Part shown: piece after piece, positions 1 through 11,623 of the stretch
Layout: every line of letters starts with the position of its first letter
Position numbering within the stretch: position 1 is the first letter of the stretch
Position numbers and translations under genes: made by a program
Notes under the pieces: model-generated
Databases searched by the model: none
Seen by the model: only the letters and a program-made list of their open reading frames with translations
Told to the model about the DNA's origin: nothing
NCBI RefSeq assembly: GCF_963678635.1
Contig: NC_087068.1
Location: forward strand, 51,310,563-51,374,562
Direction: 5' to 3'
Length of the DNA: 64,000 bases
Source: Symsagittifera roscoffensis
Lineage: Eukaryota; Xenacoelomorpha; Acoela; Convolutidae

Positions 1-3000
1 AATAATTTTTTGCTGGCATGATATTTTTTGTGTTTTTGAATTTTTGCTCTACTGCATTTTTTATCGGAACAAACAAATGTAGCAAAAGGAAGTTTTGAAC
101 CAAAGAATCAAAACAAAAAATGTAATAACATACACAATAAAAATTATTAACAGATCAGAAAAATCAAATTTGGAAGCAGTAAAAATATTGAAAACAGAGG
201 TCAAAAAACTAATCTGGACTCGAATAATTTAATACTATCAAGGTGTTTCTTGGAGCTCAGTTTGAAATTTTTTTTGCAGTAGATATCAAAATCAGAATTG
301 ATAAAAAACTTTAAAAGTTGCTTCCTTTTGTCAAAATTTTTCAAACTTTTGTGAACCTCAGGAATGATAGTTGACTGCGTGGTGGTTAATTTGAAATTAA
401 AAAAGAATTGATAGTTGCAAAACATTTTATTTAGCAAAATACACACTTAAGAAATTAACAAACAAATTTGAATTATTTTTTCTCTCAAGTATTAATTTTT
501 TGCTTTTGTGCGGGTGGTGAGTGCTATCCAAATTTAAATAAAAACTACCGTTTTCTATATAAACGAGTATTAATTAAAATAATCCAGATAACTTCATTGA
601 GAGTGACTCTTGACTCTAATTGAAGTATTTTAAAATCTTTTTTCTTGCAACTGAGAAAATTTTGAGTTTTTGTTCTTGAAACACACCATGACTGAAAAGA
701 CTTTAAGATGAGATATCTTTGAAAATCACTTGACGTTTTAATGTGATACATGGTTTTGCGCGAAGAAAAAAAATTTAAAATGCTCTCGAAAACAAATTTC
801 TGCTTAATTCGTTGTAAAAAATAAAACAGCTTGTAAAACAGAAAATGGAACGTTTTAGCATCTAAAATCGTTATGATGACTGTCTGAAACTTAAGTTAAT
901 TTACAAAACACAAAGATTTTCTGATATTTTCATAAAATTAGTGCCTTTTTAGTTCAGTTAACAGAAATCACCTTTTTAGTCTAGTTTTTTTCTGAGACAA
1001 TTAGATAACAATATTACAAATGAAAACAAAAGCTTCTTAGCAATGTCGCAAAGCGCTCATAGGATTCAGCGACTAGTTATTTTCTTCTTGACATTTGAAA
1101 AACAATGGATTATTCCATTTTTTGCCTTCAAAATGCTAATGAATCAGAAAACGTCTCTACTAAAGTATTTTTCTGCTTCTGATTAGGAATAATAAGCATT
1201 CCGAGGGCTACCTGAGTTCACACTAAATCTACGTTTCTGAGGTTAAAATTTAGCTTTCATTTGCCTAAAATCATCGATCAAAGATGCTTTTATGTTTTTT
1301 CAAAGGAATCCCTTCAATTATTCTGACGAAAAACAACCAAAATATAAATAGAAAACAATCAAAAGATTCAGAATATTTTTTAGTTAAAAGGAGGAAACTA
1401 ACTGAAAATGGGATGCTGTGTTTTGACCTCTACAATTTTTTGAGAATAATTAGTCGAATTTTCTGGTACATTTTGCATCCAATATGGCAATGTAAAAGCA
1501 CTACGTGACAGCATTAAGCTAATTTCCGGTAGTTTCCGGGTTTTTGTTCAAGAATAGACGACTTTTATCTTCTAATTCATGTCCAGCTAATGCAGGCTAA
1601 ATGTCAAACTGCCACCGAATTCTGAAATTTTAATCTGCAAACGAAATCCAATTAAAGTCAGATCCACATAACGTGGTATGACTTGATATGCCATCAGCTA
1701 AAAACTCTATCAAATCTTTCTCCTTAACATGCTAATAAATTTTTCGGTGATCACCTCTGATTGAAGTAACATAACTTGATTGTGCATTGACTTTCAGCAA
1801 ATGTTTCGAATTTGGTTTACGGTGTCAATTAGCCTTTAAAAAGATTGATGAAAAAATTTGGCGTCAAATAAACTTAAGACAATATTTCAAACTTTTTTGG
1901 GATATTGCGACAAAAAACTACTTTTCAGGTTTGTTCATTAAATTTTTTTTGTAATTAGCAAATAATCATTGCAAACAATGTTTATGTATAGTGATTTTTT
2001 TCCGGTAAACAACTTTCTTCACATTTCGACTTAAATTGGAGCTCATCTCCTAATCTGTACTTTCGTCAACTAACAGATAAGTTTTGAACATGCTTGCATT
2101 TTAAATGCCCGTTTTATTCAAAATTTGTTTTTTGTTCCGACTTTCGAAGAAATTGAGGAAAAATTATGCTCAAGGTTTTTTTTTATTCAGACCGATTGTA
2201 GAAAAATTTATTGCTTATGGGCATTGATATGGAAATCTTGGGGTTGTCATGAGTGTATGTTCACACTAGGCTAAATGTGCGGCTTGACTGCTGGAATAAA
2301 GCGTTGAAGTTTTGCTTCAATGCGCAAATTATTTATGCATGGCAAATTATCTGAACTCATAACCGTTACAAATTGAATTGAGGCAAGCTAACTGATTCCA
2401 TGAACGACTCAAATTTTAAGACTTTGCAATTATCAGCCTAAAATCCATAGTTTATCTACAAAAACTGTTCGAGGCAAATTAATGGGCTGTCGGAGCATTC
2501 AGGGTTTTGCCCTTATACGGGCAGTCTTGTTTTTGTTGATCCTAATTTGAAAAACATATTTTAATTTTAAGGGTTTATGCCCTCGTTTTTTCGGCTTTGT
2601 TACGCATGGTAGGTTTTTTCTGCGACTTAAAAGCTATCTGTATTGTATTGCAAGTGGAGCGAAGCTCCATTTCGCCTCTGTGCATATCCTGTCATAAACT
2701 ATGGCGCGACCAGACAGCAGTAGTTTCAAGCTTTAGTTCATTATTTTAAACTTAAAAGAAACATCTTTTATTTTGTGCGTAAAATATTTTTCTAATAATC
2801 TATCTCAAAAGTTTTTCTTAAAAACCCTTCTTGTGGATAAATGCGTAACCTACAGTTCTAATGTTTCTAAAACTATTCTTGTTAGTCAAATACTATGCAC
2901 ACCAGTAAGCAGGTCCACTCCTTTCAGATTTAGAAAAAAAGCTGTTCAAATCAGAGTGAACTTTCTCGACTATATCAGTATCTGGAGTTCTATGATGAAT

Positions 3001-4140
3001 TTTTGCAAGATACCGTTTGAAGTTTTTTCTCTCTTTTAAAAAAAGACCGTGATGTTTAATCTCATTTTTATTTCCTTTTCTTTTTTTTTTACTTTCGTCT
3101 CTGATTATTTGCATTCAGGCGGGGGTGTGAAAGGGCATCGAAGACTTTGTTTCAAATTTTCAGCGCCCGTAGCAGAACTCTGAACTTTCAAAAAATGTCT
3201 TTCGCTTTTTTTAGTTTTTTTTCACAACCCAAGGTCAGATTACAATTCAAATTACAAACAAAAGCTTCTTAGAAATGCCATGAAGCGCTCATCGATTTGA
3301 GCGACTAGTTTTGTTGTTCCATGGCATATTAAAAACAACGTTTTTTTTCTGCGCCTTACGCATTTTTGTTTGAATTTTTTTTGTCACAATAACACTGAGT
3401 GGGATAATTGTTAAATTTAAATTATGTTGTTTTTACTCCAAATTTAGATTGGTATTACGGATTTTTTGACCAAGTAATTTTATCTAATTTTTCTGGACCG
3501 AAATATTATCATCCTCCTCCCCCTTCCCAGATAGACCGAGTTAAGATCTTCCCCAGCTTTTTTTGGATTAAGTTTTAATAGCGCTGCGACTTTACAACTT
3601 GGACCAAACATTCTCACGCCCAATTTTTTTTGGGGGGGGGGGTTCCGAACGGAGAAGATGTTAACTTCAGTAGCATATTTAGGGCGTCCCTTCCCCCCTC
3701 AGGGATTCGACCCCCTGACGATCCAAATGGTCTCCCTGTGGTACTAATTTAAAACCGACCCATTTTTGCTGACCGACCCTAACTTTTTTTTAAAATATAT
3801 ATTCAAGAATTTGCCTGCGGCGCAGAAAATTTGGTCAAATAGGGTCTGTAAAGTGATTTGAGAGAGCTCGGAAGATCAATTTGGTCGACATAGAGAAAGG
3901 ACGACAAAATTTTTTTTACAGTTTTCGAAAACACGTCCCCTCCTCTCCCCTTCGAGAAACTTAATCCGCTCCTGGATAACTTGATCACTTTCTCATCATA
4001 ATATTAATTTCCTTTTTTAAAAACACGTGTATTTTGATATATGGACTATCCTCGACAGGAGTGTTGAGGCCTATTGATAGCTTCTCTGCGATTCGCAGGA
4101 ACCCCATTATATTATTATATATAAATGTGTATTGATTTAG
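1..4140 (+). other. Upstream intron of the EAG channel gene (partial)
   Basis: No exon-like reading frame with recognisable protein similarity was found on either strand. The stretch ends at the acceptor TTGATTTAG just before the first channel exon, so it is read as intron; its donor lies outside the window. It holds repeat debris. A short family occurs at about 1027-1085 and again at about 3258-3312 (both contain AAAGCTTCTTAG, AGCGCTCAT and GCGACTAGTT). A relative of the 579-bp array motif lies near 2482-2530. A hAT-like MITE relic on the minus strand lies at about 3640-3974, beside a run of G at about 3633-3643. The intron call rests on the downstream exon and on EAG gene structure; the missing exons are inferred. 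Confidence 0.6.
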
Positions 4141-4340
4141 CTCTGCTGTATGCTGCCATATTTGGAAATGTGACCACAATAGTGCAGCAGCTGTACTCTA
4201 GCAGTGCCCGGTACCACGAGATGCTCAACAACATCCGGGAGTTCATGAAGCTCTACCAGGTGCCCAAGGAGCTCAGCGAGAGAGTCATGGACTACGTCGT
4301 GTCCTCCTGGGCAGCCACTAAGGGCATCAATTCAGACAAG
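4141..4340 (+). CDS. EAG-type K+ channel, exon: end of S6 and C-linker
   Basis: This exon encodes the cytoplasmic end of the S6 pore helix and the start of the C-linker of an ether-a-go-go (KCNH1/KCNH5-like) voltage-gated potassium channel in the plasma membrane. The visible protein contains [12 protein letters not shown], then [20 protein letters not shown] and [19 protein letters not shown], a pattern diagnostic of EAG rather than ERG or ELK channels. The acceptor is TTGATTTAG; the exon starts with the last two bases of an Ala codon (phase 1). It ends in phase 0 at GACAAG before GCAAGT, so the donor is GC instead of GT. The next exon continues exactly with VLSYCPKDM, which fixes both borders. 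The PAS domain, voltage sensor and selectivity filter are encoded upstream of the window. Confidence 0.93.
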
Positions 4341-7173
4341 GCAAGTGCCATAGTAGTGTCAATCAAGGGCGCATCTAGGTGGGGGGTATGTTTTGATGCT
4401 AACATACCCTTTCCCCTCTTCCGCCTCTGAAGTTTGACACCTTGGTCGAACAAACCAAACCGTCCATGTCTGTTACTGATTTTGCGAATCGAATTATTAT
4501 TCTTCCGTAAAAAATTTTAAAGACATGTGGCAAAAAAAAAACGCAAACGCATTGTTGAGCTAAGTGTTAACAGATGTTTCACCAGCGATTTGACAGTCAA
4601 TTAACACCAATTCTTCTTAACAGGATTGATTGGTTGTTGCGTAATTTCAATTTAATCATAAAACTCATAACTAACGTCTAAGCGGTGAAATAGTACGCGC
4701 TCATACTTTTGAACTAAGAGAAGCAGAAGCCGACAGTTCACTTCCACATTTTATGCAGATTAGATATAGACTTTTCATTTAAAATATACAAATTTTATAC
4801 ATTTATATACATTTCAAATTTTAGACTGATTTTCCTGGGTATCGATTTTTGAAATCAAATATAATCATTTATATTACATTATAATTGATTATAATCGATT
4901 ATTTTTATCCGAATTTCTAATTTATTTGTTTTGCAGAAAAACCCATTATAAGTGATTATAATTGTTCATAATCCCTTTTTTTGCCCATTTTGTCTTCGAC
5001 CTTCCACCTGAATTGTTGTTTATATTTTATGCTTTTCGTAGACGTTTTGGTTTAAGTGAAAAATGGGATTTTTTTTTACAGTTTTCAAATCAGTTCAAAC
5101 TTTTTGTTCATTTCTTCTTGATTATAGTTGTTTCATGATGCACATTTTAGGTTAATCGACCACCAAAATATCAGCACACTTCTTTAGTTTCATGACTTGT
5201 ACAGAAAAGTTATATTTCACCAACCGCAGGATTTTTTCAACTAATGTGAAGGGATCTCTATGAAACTGTGAACCAAAGAGTGACATGACATCTCACTTTT
5301 AGAAATTTCTGACAGAATAAAGGATAGTAATCTATTATAATAGATTATAGTTGATTATGAGAGACTTTCGAAAAAATTATTATCAATTATAATTGATTAT
5401 AATTTATTATAATGTCACGAAAAATTTTATCATTATAACGGATTATAAATCATTAAAATTTCTAAATTTGGCGCTTATAATTTATTATTTTTTTGATAAA
5501 AGTACAGTTATGATTGTAATATAATCGATTGTTTGCTTTTTTTTTACTGAGTGCGGGTTAGCAACCTTGTTGTAATTTAGTTTTAAAAGTTGCAAAAAAA
5601 CAGATCGATTTAGATTCTACTGCAGTCACTTGATCCTCAAAGCCATGCAACGAAGCTTGAGTCACTGATCGGCTTCAATTGGCTTTTATTTTATTTTTTT
5701 TATTATAATAAGTTGAAGAATAGAAAAAAAAAATTGAAACTGTAATCTAAAAAAGCTAGGTTTTCGACAACTCTTCTGGTTAAAAGAACTTTCTTGCCGT
5801 AAAATGTTTTATTTTGTCAATTAGGTTTGTGTTCTAATCGACCTTTTCTCACCTTTATGTCAAGTTAGGCTCAGATTATTTTTGCAATCTAGATAATTAT
5901 TTAAATGAAAACAAAATCCTATTCCTCCTTTTGTAAGCTGTCAGTTTTGATATGGAGAAACGGTCTGTGCTTAGACAGGCCTGAAAAGCGTTTGATAGAT
6001 CCTCTGCGAATCGCAAAAACCACTTGATTGAATAAAAAGCTACAATATTATTTTTAGAGCTACGAAACTAGCGCCAACAATGGCACGCAACAAGAAAAAA
6101 AAACGTATTCTTTAATTAGAATATTCTCATTTACACTCTGATGAACTATGGATAAAGCAGGACTTCATAAAACAACAGTTATTGGAGCAGAAACTTTTTA
6201 ATGATGAAAATGTATTGGAAGTGCCAGTCATAATGTAAGCTTTGATTATAAAACCGAATTGTATTTCATTTTCAAAAAAATAACGTCACAAGAAAGTTTT
6301 TATCTATTGGTACAGTGAGGAGAGTGTTGAAATATCGTTTCCTCTATTTTCAACGCATCACAAACTGTTAAAAAAGAGTCAACAAAGAGCCAGTTCAGAA
6401 AAATTAATTCGAATTGAATTTCAGAAATAATGCAAAAACTCAGGGTTGGCCGGAAACTAAAGAAAATTGAGTAAAAATTTGCTGGAAAATTCAATTATTG
6501 GTATACTTTTACATAAATGAAAATTTGTGCAGTGAGCTTTTTCGGAGCTTTTTTCCCATAATTTCGTCACCATACAATGATTTTTGTACCCAAATGACCC
6601 TAAAATGTAATTAAACTGATTGTACACTGGTTTTGAACAAAATTTTCATGATTAACGTTTCGCCTAGATTTATTGTCAGTAATTGTATGCAGTCGCGGAT
6701 TTAGGGGGCGGGGGGACGGACGCTTTCTTTTCAGGGTATCGACTAAAGTTTGCTATAAATCAAATTTTGAAAAGGAAGTACCGGGAAAAAATTGGCCCGA
6801 AACGGGCAAAATAGGAAGGGCGAGATTTCAGGTAAAGGAGACGGAGAAGAATTGGTTGCCCTTCTGATGGCTTGATGAAATAGTGCCAACTTTTTATTCA
6901 GTGTTATAATAGAACTCGTTATAACTGTTTATAATGTTTGTGTTATAATAGAACTCGTTATTACTGTTTATGCCACCCGACAGGCTGATACAATTTTGGC
7001 ATTCTCCCAAGAAGAACAATAATTTCTGAACGTGAAACTTCTAACAATTTTGGCTATACGTTTCTGGCTCGAAAATCTTTTAAAAGCATATAATATTTCA
7101 TGATTTTTATTATAATATATATAACATTATGATTAACTTTTTTTCTATTATAAATTATTTATTTTTGTTCAAG
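4341..7173 (+). other. EAG intron (GC-AG), repeat-rich
   Basis: Intron of about 2.8 kb with donor GCAAGT and acceptor TTTTTGTTCAAG. No coding exon was seen inside. It holds a cluster of palindromic ATTATAAT/ATAATCGATTAT words (about 4850-5535), related in inverted orientation to the cluster near 46805-47640. A dispersed repeat lies at about 5970-6025, also found inverted in the next intron. A short hAT-MITE-like piece lies near 6690-6730. A small direct repeat TGTTATAATAGAACTCGTTAT occurs at about 6902 and 6951. Confidence 0.75.
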
Positions 7174-7345
7174 GTGTTGTCCTACTGTCCGAAAGACATG
7201 AAGGCAGACTTGTGTGTCCACATGAACAGACAGATCCTCCGCCGCCATCCCGCATTCCGCCTGGCCAGCGACGGCTGTCTCCGCTCGCTGGCCGTCAACT
7301 TCGAAATGGCCCACAGTGCCCCGGGAGACCTCATCTATCACACGG
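7174..7345 (+). CDS. EAG-type K+ channel, exon: C-linker and start of CNBHD
   Basis: Continues the channel with [38 protein letters not shown] and [10 protein letters not shown], which are the last C-linker helices and the first beta strands of the cyclic-nucleotide-binding homology domain. The acceptor TTCAAG gives phase 0. The exon ends with the first base of a Gly codon before GTGAGT (phase 1), and the next exon supplies GC. GC content is clearly higher than in the flanking introns, as expected for constrained coding sequence. An antisense open frame over the same bases is a shadow. The EAG assignment is secure; which vertebrate paralogue is closest cannot be decided by eye. Confidence 0.95.
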
Positions 7346-8067
7346 GTGAGTCATAATTGATGTTTCTGCGATACGCGGAGGATCTCTCAAAGGCTTTTTA
7401 GCCTGTCTAGCCATACCAATTTTCTCTGATGGTGCTAATCAAAAGACTGAGATTTTCTAGCTCTGCGATTTGCACTGCAGCTATTTGGTCGGTAGTTGAC
7501 CTTGACCGAATAAGTGAGTTCATGTTGAATGGCGGTAGGTAATAATAAATATCTAATTGATTCTAAATAACTGTATTAGCTCGGTGCCACGCTCCCCAAA
7601 TTCCAGATTGAGTTGTTTGTAGTGTGAAGCTCTGTTTTTGCATCACTTGGAACCAATATTGCAACCGAAATCGGCTAGGCTGTTGTAGATCTGAATACGG
7701 AAAAACAGTACGAATAAGAAAAACCCCCCATTATAAAAACATTCTGAAGATATTCATATAACGAGGGGAAGGCTGCTTGTTTCCTATAAGCGTGTTTTCT
7801 TTGTAAGAAAAAACCCCCATTATAAAAACATTCCGAAGATATTCATATAACGAGGGGAAGGCTGCTTTTTTCCTATAAGCGTGTTTTCTTTGAGCAGTAT
7901 AAGAATCTGATACTTTAAGGCCATGATTTTGAATTTTTTTTGTAAATTTCCAGTGCAACAATTTATGAGCAATTATAAATCTCTGAGATGTCGGAACTTT
8001 CCAGCACCATGGTTAATGTGCACTTTTATTAGTGTTTGGGATAATTTGGGAGACATTTTCTTCTTAG
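7346..8067 (+). other. EAG intron with 89-bp tandem duplication
   Basis: GT-AG intron (GTGAGT to TTCTTCTTAG). Contains the inverted copy of the short dispersed repeat at about 7365-7412 and two head-to-tail copies of an 89-bp unit at 7715-7892. The remainder is AT-rich without recognisable content. Confidence 0.8.
7715..7892. repeat. Two-copy 89-bp tandem duplication
   Basis: Copies begin at 7715 and 7804 and share AACATTC, GAAGATATTCATATAACGAG and CCTATAAGCGTGTTTTCTTT with only a few mismatches or one-base gaps, so the duplication is recent. It lies inside an EAG intron and has no coding role that I can see. Confidence 0.9.
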
Positions 8068-8345
8068 GCGAGAGTATCGACTACTTGTGCTTCGTTGTCT
8101 CTGGATCCCTCGAGGTCGCCCAGGATGGAGAAGTGACTGGACTCCTAGGAGTGGGCGACGTCTTCGGGGACGCCTTCTGGCGGGAGAGCACCCTGGGTCA
8201 ATCGACGGCCAATGTGCGAGCTCTCACTTACTGCGACATTCACATGATTAAACGGGAGTGTTTGCTGGACGTGTTGGCGTTTTATCAGAATTTTGGACAT
8301 GCGTTTGCCAGAAACATTCAGCTGACGTACAATTTGAGACAGAGA
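8068..8345 (+). CDS. EAG-type K+ channel, exon: CNBHD core
   Basis: Encodes the core of the cyclic-nucleotide-binding homology domain: [16 protein letters not shown], then [30 protein letters not shown] and the C-helix region ending in LTYNLRQR. In EAG channels this fold does not bind cAMP or cGMP; a tyrosine and a leucine in a TYNL motif fill the pocket as an intrinsic ligand, and that motif is retained here. The exon starts after TTCTTCTTAG with the last two bases of the split Gly codon, and ends in phase 0 at CAGAGA before GTTAGT. The frame stays open for 18 more codons into the intron, so the border rests on homology and the donor. Confidence 0.94.
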
Positions 8346-8827
8346 GTTAGTTTCACTTATAATATTTATTGTAGCGGATTTAAGGGTATGCGCACATAAG
8401 TCTGTTATGCAGTTTGACTGATTCCTTGGTTTATGGTTTTTGCGAAAGATAATTTCCATTCTTTTTTCAAATTTTTACTTTTTGTTATCCCAAAACTTAA
8501 AACATGATAAATCTCAATTAACATTTGGTTGTTATTTGCTTTTAACTATCCATTAAAAAAATCCGACCTTCCTACCCTCTTAAATAATGCCGCCATGCCA
8601 CAATGCCTTTGATGTATGGCGGCTATATTTTAGACGATCCGATTTTTTTGATCAAAGCAAATAACAACATTTTTTAAACTGAGATTTAGCATGTATTAAA
8701 TTTTGAGATAACAAAAAATCAAATTAAAAAAAGATTAATAAAGTTAATTAATATCGAAATTACCTTTCGCAAAAACCATTCTTATTGAAACTTGAACTGT
8801 CCTAAATTATTTGCTTAATGAATTTAG
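8346..8827 (+). other. EAG intron
   Basis: GT-AG intron of 482 bp (donor GTTAGT, acceptor TGAATTTAG). AT-rich. Loosely palindromic: the words around 8484-8530 (TTTGTTATC, TCAATTAACATTTG) have inverted partners near 8660-8715, suggesting an old foldback element. Confidence 0.75.
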
Positions 8828-9179
8828 AAGCGCCAGAAGAAATTCACGGACGTCCTGAAGGAAAAAGCGGAGGAGGAGCGACGCCGTCTCGAACCCCTGG
8901 AGGAGATCCCGATGAATCACCCAGTTCGAAAACTATTCAACAAACTCAAAAAACCCAACGACGAGACCAACAAACAACAACAACAACAATCTCAGCAAAA
9001 TAAGCAAGGGGGCGGACCAGCCCCGGTAGCTGATTCGGCAAAAGATAACAGCAACAATGATCTGAAGCGAGAGCAGCAGATCGACCTCTCCGTCTTAACG
9101 GGAGGTCACAAAGGTCAAGAGCGGAGCATGAAAAGCACGTGGTCCATGCATTTTGAGAGCTCGGGGGAAAACAAAGCGA
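8828..9179 (+). CDS. EAG-type K+ channel, exon: post-CNBHD region
   Basis: Begins in phase 0 with KRQKKFTDVLKEKAEEERRR followed by HPVRKLFNKLKK. In mammalian EAG1 the corresponding segments bind calcium-calmodulin, so the same role is inferred here. The exon then enters a disordered, Gln/Asn-rich stretch with QQQQQSQQNKQGGG. A donor GTAAGG ends the exon after one base of a codon (phase 1); the next exon completes it as Met. Length and order match the distal C-terminus of EAG proteins, but the disordered region is poorly conserved. Confidence 0.88.
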
Positions 9180-9493
9180 GTAAGGACTTTAAGCTGACTT
9201 TTTATTTTCTCAAAAATAAAACCCAGACGGGTTCTGGTTTAGGGTTGAAGTCAAGGAGGTTTTCCTGTTCTAGACTCTAACTTTTAAAAAATCAAGTTAT
9301 TTGTTTCGAGACGAATTTGTCTGTAAAATATATCAATGTTTCTTTTGAATAGTTTTTTGAATGGAGTTTTAGCATGCATTCTTCTTTTTAACACAAAAAT
9401 TGATCTCAATTCTGGTCGTTTGAAACCAAAGCATAAATTCTGATTCGACATTTTTTCTATTTTGAGTTTGGAAATGTTTTTTTTTTTCATTAG
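9180..9493 (+). other. EAG last intron
   Basis: GT-AG intron of 314 bp, donor GTAAGG, acceptor with a T-rich tract ending TTTCATTAG. No internal feature seen. Confidence 0.8.
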
Positions 9494-10059
9494 TGAACAT
9501 GGCTCGAAAGACGGGAAAACTCTACGAAGAAGACAACGCTAACTTCGTGAAAAACAAAGCCAGCAAATGGACCAAATCTCTTTCTGCTGTCAACAACAAC
9601 AATAATAATAACAATGACAATAACAGTGAACATTCCGCTTCGCCATTGAACGACATGAAAACAATAACTGCGGAAAACTCAGCTCCAACCAAAAAATTGG
9701 CTTCTTTTATTCGAGGAGCTCCGGATGGAAACACTCAAGCGCAGAAATCCAGCGCACTACCACCTCTGAAAGAAACTCTGCCCCAAAATGATCTGAACGT
9801 TGTAGACACATCAGTTGTGGATTCCCTTATCAACATTCCAGAAGGCTCCGAGCTGAATATCTCCGCTTCTCAAGATATTGTTCAGACGATTTTCAAGCTT
9901 AGAGGCAGTCTGAAACAACAAGTAGAAACTATTAACATGGAATTAGCTTTGCTAGATTCTCAAATTTTGAAAATGGTTAAAACGACAACTCCAAGTTCTT
10001 CTAACAATAACGAAAATCAGACAAACAATGCAAAAAAAGACGAAAATCGACAAAGTTAG
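9494..10059 (+). CDS. EAG-type K+ channel, terminal exon with coiled coil
   Basis: Completes the split Met codon, then NMARKTGKLYEEDNANF and a low-complexity tail including a run of Asn (AAC/AAT repeat at about 9591-9612). Near the end, FKLRGSLKQQVETINMELAL with LDSQILKM forms heptad-like leucine and isoleucine spacing. It lines up with the short C-terminal assembly coiled coil of EAG channels, which helps tetramers form. The stop codon is TAG at 10057-10059. The five exons in the window sum to about 521 codons. The Asn/Gln runs are trinucleotide repeats and may vary in length between individuals. Confidence 0.9.
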
Positions 10060-10064
10060 GGATA

Positions 10065-10070
10065 AATAAA
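10065..10070 (+). terminator. Possible polyadenylation signal of the EAG gene
   Basis: AATAAA lies six bases after the TAG stop. A second weak candidate (ATTAAA) lies near 10262. The first would give an unusually short 3' untranslated region, so the assignment is uncertain. Confidence 0.4.
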
Positions 10071-11097
10071 CCAACTACTCGGTATTTTTTGTATATTATT
10101 GTTTTAATTTTGTATCAAATTTATTAGCGTTTAATTGTTAAATTGAAGAAAATATTGGTGTTAAATACTAATTGCATAGTTTCTATCTATAACATTGAGT
10201 GCATTTCACACACGTAGGTCCAATTCAATGTTTATCCCTAAAAGTTTTATTTCAACTAAAAATTAAAGCAGTCTGAGAAAAACAAGAAGTTCAGCTGCTT
10301 TTAAATTTTTTTTCTGAAATCGGTTTTTGGATTTTTAACATTGCAACCCAGATTGACAAAACTTTCCTTCTTTACAGTTTCCATAAATGAAAAATTTTTT
10401 ATTCAACAGTTCATATAACTCTATACGTACCGAAATTTATATGAAGTTTCTATGACCGCACCAATATACTGATTTTAGTAAATTACCATTTCAGATATTG
10501 CATTCAATTTTAATCAGAATTTTAACTAAGAACTGTATGTAATTGTATATGGCTCTTAAGTTTTTGCTTCCAATCCAAACAAAAAATTTAGTCTATTTTG
10601 GAATTGTTTTATCTGATTTATCTGCAGTCAAAAAATGTTGGCGTTGACTTTAAAATTACTGCTGTAGAAATTTTCAAGTAAAAATTGCATATCCTACAGT
10701 CTCCATCAACGGAAGTTCAATGATAAACATTTCTTTCTTTACATTCCATTTATCAAATTTTTTGATAAGCATTTGTCTGGTTAAGAAATGTAAGAAAAGC
10801 AATTTTTGTGCATGGAAGTCAATCACAGAAGTCGGCATCACAAGTTTAAAAACCAATTCTATTTTTTTTCTGGTATTGTTTTTTTTCGAAAAATGGCGTA
10901 CGTCTAGCTGAAGTTTTTCAACTTGCGTAAAAGTTTTTAATTTTCCTCTATTTTTGTGCAAGTAGGACCAAAAAATACTTGATTTTATTGTAAGGAAGTT
11001 TATTTATGAAAAATTTGTTTAGGAGTACTCTGGCAAAAAAGAACTTTCAAAAATATTTGCAGTTCATTTCGAGAACAAACTGTATTTTTTTGATTTG
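10071..11097. other. Intergenic, no feature recognised
   Basis: AT-rich single-copy-looking sequence between the EAG gene and a dispersed repeat. The open frames on both strands at about 10674-10961 overlap each other and show no protein-like pattern. Confidence 0.6.
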
Positions 11098-11255
11098 TAT
11101 GCGAATTCCACAACATGGACGCTATCTTTTTATCCTTCTTTGGTCTTTCAATCTGTTTGATCGTTCCGACAAAATTTGAACATGTTTAAAGACTAGTCTC
11201 TGGATTCCAGAGACCTGCAAACACCAAATACAGTTTGGCCTCGTGAAGTTATAGT
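11098..11255 (+). repeat. Dispersed repeat family A, copy 1
   Basis: Shares GATCGTTCCGACAAAATTT, GTTTAAAGACT, GTCTCTGGAATCCAG-like sequence and CAGTTTGGCC with copies at about 46443-46625 and 42190-42350. Copies differ by many substitutions, so the family is old. No coding capacity is evident. Confidence 0.75.
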
Positions 11256-11623
11256 AAAAAAAATGAAAAATATTCATAAAATTTGTTTTTTGGAAAAAGT
11301 TTTTAAGTTTTTCGTCTTTTTTTATAACAATCAAGAACATCTAAACTTTACAGCGAGAACGAATTCTTTTCAAACAAATACAATTTGTATAGAAAATTTT
11401 ATTTTCTCACCCAGTGAGCTTTTAGATTGTGAAACCTAAATTAATGGTTTGGGTGTAAACAATTTTCCTCAAAAGATTGAATTAAAGGTTTGGGTCTAAA
11501 CAATTTTTCATCAAATGATTTTCCTCACAAAGTTTTACAAGGATAAAATTATCCAACTAAAACACGTTCTGTCCTCACAAGAATTCGCACAGTCAACGTT
11601 TCAACTACTAAATCCAATATACA

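Noticed and set aside
2773-3114. Overlapping plus and minus frames in the upstream EAG intron
   Set aside because: Overlap each other, no homology to missing channel exons (no pore or voltage-sensor motif).
7159-7341. Minus-strand frame over an EAG exon
   Set aside because: Shadow of the GC-rich coding exon.
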